In this document: positions 61,676 to 64,000 of the stretch, in pieces
Numbering within the stretch: the first letter of the stretch is position 1
Layout: the number at the start of each line of letters is the position of its first letter
Assembly (NCBI GenBank): GCA_002163085.1
Contig: MAAJ01000008.1
Span: 1-64,000, forward strand
DNA: 64,000 bases
DNA from: Methylophaga sp. 42_25_T18
Lineage (GTDB): Bacteria > Pseudomonadota > Gammaproteobacteria > Nitrosococcales > Methylophagaceae
Direction of reading: 5' to 3'
The notes under the pieces: model-generated
Told to the model about the DNA's origin: nothing
What the model saw: the letters and a program-made list of their open reading frames with translations, nothing else
Database searches by the model: none
Position numbers and translations under genes: made by a program

Positions 61676-63148
61676 CTACATCAACACTACATTAAATTGT
61701 TCACGACTATATTGCGGCTCACACTGAAATAAAATTTGTTTTCCGATAAATTGTTCCAACTCAGCCACATTCGTTGAGTCTTCATCATTCAATCTATCAA
61801 TCACATCCTGTGTGGCCAAAACTAAAAACTGCGTACTCTCATATTGCTTAGCTTCTCGTAAAATCTCCCGAAAAATGTCATAACACACCGTTTCAGCACT
61901 TTTGGTATAGCCCTTCCCCTCACACGTCGAGCATGGTTCACACAAAATATGGCCCAAACTTTCTCGCGTTCGTTTACGCGTCATTTCCACCAAACCAAGT
62001 TCAGATACCGGACAAATGTTATGTCGAGCTCGATCTGCTGACATGGCTTTTTCTAAAGTACGTAAGACTTGTTCGCGATGTTCAATCTCTTCCATATCAA
62101 TGAAATCGATAATTATGATGCCACCTAAATTTCGAAGCTGAAGTTGCCTAGCTATTGCCTGAGCTGCCTCCAGATTGGTTTTAAAGATGGTTTCTTCCAG
62201 ATTTTTATGGCCGACAAAACCACCAGTATTAACATCCACTGTGGTCATTGCTTCAGTTTGATCAAAAATCAAATAGCCACCTGATTTAAGCGATACTTTC
62301 CGTTCTAACGCTTTCTTGATTTCATCTTCAACACTAAACAAATCAAACAAAGGTCTCACTGCAGTGTAATGTTCAAGTCTGGCAGCGCATTCAGGCATAA
62401 AACCTTCAGCAAACTTTACCGCTTTCTCAAATGTTTCGGCTGAATCTATACGTATTCGTTCAATTTCCGGCGAAAACAAATCGCGTAAAGCCCGTAGAGC
62501 TAATGGCAAATCTTCATGTAACGGTTCACCGCAGTTAACAGATAACTTACGTTCACCTATTTTCTGCCACAAACGGTGCAAAAATTTCAGATCAGCAAGC
62601 AATTCTGTTTCAGTTACTCCTTCCGCGGCTGTGCGTAATATATAACCGCCTACCTCAGAGTCAAGTTGCGATACCAAGCATGTTTTCAATCGTTCGCGCT
62701 CAGCTTCACTGTCGATTTTGAGCGACACTCCGATACCTTGGGTATCAGGCATATAAACTAAATAGCGTGATGATACGGATAGCTGCGTTGTTAAACGAGC
62801 CCCTTTACTACCTAGGGGATCTTTTATAACCTGAACAAGAATTTCCTGACCTTCGCGTAACAAGGTCGTGATTGAGGGTACTTTCGTCGGCGTTTCTTGT
62901 AAATCTCCCGTCTGTCCCTTGGGAATAGAAATATCAGAAGCATGTAAAAATGCCGCGCGCGCAAGACCTATTTCAACAAATGCCGCTTGCATACCGGGTA
63001 ATACACGGCACACCTTGCCTTTATAAATATTCCCTACCAGCCCTCTACATTCAGTTCTCTCAATAAAGACTTCCTGTAAAACACCATTATCAACCACTGC
63101 CGCCCGTGACTCACTTGGTGTTATATTGATTAAAATCTCACTGCTCAT
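61676..63148 (-). CDS. rng: Ribonuclease G
   Basis: Endoribonuclease that finishes the 5' end of 16S rRNA and takes part in mRNA decay. S1 domain (GLVGNIYKGKVCRVLPGMQAAFVEIGL), RNase E/G catalytic core with DQTEAMTTVDVNTG and IDFIDMEEIEHR, and the Zn-link CEPCSTCEGKG. 490 aa, RNase G length with no RNase E scaffold. Ten bases after maf. Confidence 0.96.
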   Translation of the reverse strand: MSSEILINITPSESRAAVVDNGVLQEVFIERTECRGLVGNIYKGKVCRVLPGMQAAFVEIGLARAAFLHASDISIPKGQTGDLQETPTKVPSITTLLREGQEILVQVIKDPLGSKGARLTTQLSVSSRYLVYMPDTQGIGVSLKIDSEAERERLKTCLVSQLDSEVGGYILRTAAEGVTETELLADLKFLHRLWQKIGERKLSVNCGEPLHEDLPLALRALRDLFSPEIERIRIDSAETFEKAVKFAEGFMPECAARLEHYTAVRPLFDLFSVEDEIKKALERKVSLKSGGYLIFDQTEAMTTVDVNTGGFVGHKNLEETIFKTNLEAAQAIARQLQLRNLGGIIIIDFIDMEEIEHREQVLRTLEKAMSADRARHNICPVSELGLVEMTRKRTRESLGHILCEPCSTCEGKGYTKSAETVCYDIFREILREAKQYESTQFLVLATQDVIDRLNDEDSTNVAELEQFIGKQILFQCEPQYSREQFNVVLM

Positions 63149-63158
63149 CCTACTCGTC

Positions 63159-63734
63159 CTATCCTTTTAACTGTTTTAACAGCAAGCCCGTTTCCCTCAA
63201 CGGTAAACCCATAATGCCAGAATAACTGCCTTGAATCTGCTCAATAAACATAGCAGCTAATCCCTGAACAGCGTATGAGCCTGCTTTATCGTTACCTTCT
63301 TGAGTTGCTATATACCAAGCAATATCGTCATCACTTAATTCAGAAAAATGCACTGTACTGTTACTTATCAAATAAGAAGTTTCAAGCTCTGTCACTAAGG
63401 CAACGGATGTTAACACTTGATGACTCCGGCCTGATAATAATTGCAACATAGCGCGGCTATCTGAATTATCTTTGGGTTTACCTAACACTTGATTATCAAC
63501 AATAACCGATGTATCGGCGCCAATGACTGGTGCTGATTGCTGTCGAGTTAATGATTGTCTTCCTGCTTTTGCTTTAGCAATCGCAACTCGCTGGACATAT
63601 TCTCGAGGTGTTTCAGTATCAAAATAGGTTTCATCAACCTCAACGGACAATACACTGAAGTCGACGCCAATTTGAGTTAAAAGTTCGCGACGTCGCGGTG
63701 AACCGGAAGCGAGATAGACTTTAGGAAAATTCAT
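63159..63734 (-). CDS. maf: dTTP/UTP pyrophosphatase of the Maf (YhdE) family
   Basis: Nucleotide pyrophosphatase that hydrolyses dTTP, UTP and modified pyrimidine nucleotides. N-terminal [30 protein letters not shown] with the catalytic Asp, and [15 protein letters not shown]. This fits the YhdE subgroup. 191 aa. The ATG overlaps the rlmH stop by four bases. Confidence 0.94.
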   Translation of the reverse strand: MNFPKVYLASGSPRRRELLTQIGVDFSVLSVEVDETYFDTETPREYVQRVAIAKAKAGRQSLTRQQSAPVIGADTSVIVDNQVLGKPKDNSDSRAMLQLLSGRSHQVLTSVALVTELETSYLISNSTVHFSELSDDDIAWYIATQEGNDKAGSYAVQGLAAMFIEQIQGSYSGIMGLPLRETGLLLKQLKG

Positions 63735-64000
63735 GCGCGATGATAGGGATGGTTTTGCAATACTGTCCAGGCTCGATACAGCTGTTCAGCCATAATAATT
63801 CGAACTAATGGATGAGGTAATGTAAGTGCTGACAAGGACCAACGTTGATTTGCGCGCTGCAAACATTCATCCGTAAGGCCATCAGGGCCACCTACTAATA
63901 AAGAGACATCACGACCATCCGCCTGCCAGTTTTCCAATTGCTGGGCCAATTGCTCGGTACTCCATGTTTTGCCTTTTACATCCAGTGCAATAACATGGTG
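63731..64000 (-). CDS. rlmH: 23S rRNA pseudouridine(1915) N3-methyltransferase, N-terminus outside window
   Basis: SPOUT-class methyltransferase of 23S rRNA helix 69. The visible 89 codons stay open to the window edge and read [34 protein letters not shown] and [25 protein letters not shown], the family SAM-binding knot. About 65-70 N-terminal residues lie beyond 64000. First visible gene of rlmH-maf-rng-yhdP-tldD. Confidence 0.96.
   Translation of the reverse strand, partial: HHVIALDVKGKTWSTEQLAQQLENWQADGRDVSLLVGGPDGLTDECLQRANQRWSLSALTLPHPLVRIIMAEQLYRAWTVLQNHPYHRA

Overview
The window is ordinary chromosomal DNA of a Gram-negative gammaproteobacterium. It carries Lpp/OprI-type and BamD outer-membrane lipoproteins, a YhdP/AsmA-type protein, a cbb3 oxidase, NtrBC-GlnA, and the rlmH-maf-rng-yhdP-tldD and rimP-nusA-infB-rbfA-truB-rpsO-pnp gene orders. 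Base composition is moderately AT-rich. Protein texture and gene order would fit a marine Thiotrichales-type lineage such as Methylophaga or Cycloclasticus, but that placement is inference. I see no prophage, insertion sequence, CRISPR array or toxin-antitoxin module. Almost all genes lie on the minus strand, so operons read from right to left.

Left part (1-16 kb): truncated typA, suhB, an Lpp-like lipoprotein facing an L,D-transpeptidase, bamD, and a sucC-sucD-nadE-glnB operon. A plus-strand pip-dtd-hypothetical trio follows. It converges on the end of a long minus-strand respiratory operon.

Respiratory block (11.7-24.9 kb): ccoN-O-Q-P, a 39-residue membrane peptide, then ccoG, fixH, ccoI and ccoS. 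Appended by overlapping or near-overlapping codons are a periplasmic amino-acid-type binding protein and a 1121-residue PAS-GGDEF-EAL membrane protein. An FNR/ANR box sits where a class II oxygen-responsive promoter of ccoN would need it.

Core biosynthesis and translation (24.9-50.2 kb): ileS-lspA-hisC-tyrA-aroA-cmk-rpsA-ihfB-Mth938-like gene, a CBS protein, an orphan GspF/PilC-like membrane protein, prfC, modABC, then pnp-rpsO-truB-rbfA-infB-nusA-rimP behind an initiator tRNA. Two intrinsic terminators stand between that tRNA and rimP.

Nitrogen block (50.2-55.1 kb): ntrC, ntrB, a DUF4124 protein and glnA. glnA has a sigma-54 promoter with correct -24/-12 spacing and NtrC-like sites upstream.

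Right part (55.1-64 kb): a TusA-like sulfur carrier and a PP-loop ATPase that together look like an RNA thiolation system of unknown target, then tldD, yhdP, rng, maf and truncated rlmH.

The most interesting items are the binding-protein/c-di-GMP pair attached to the oxidase operon, the PP-loop/TusA pair, the CcoM-like peptide, the tandem terminators before rimP, and an initiator tRNA with a U1-U72 mismatch.
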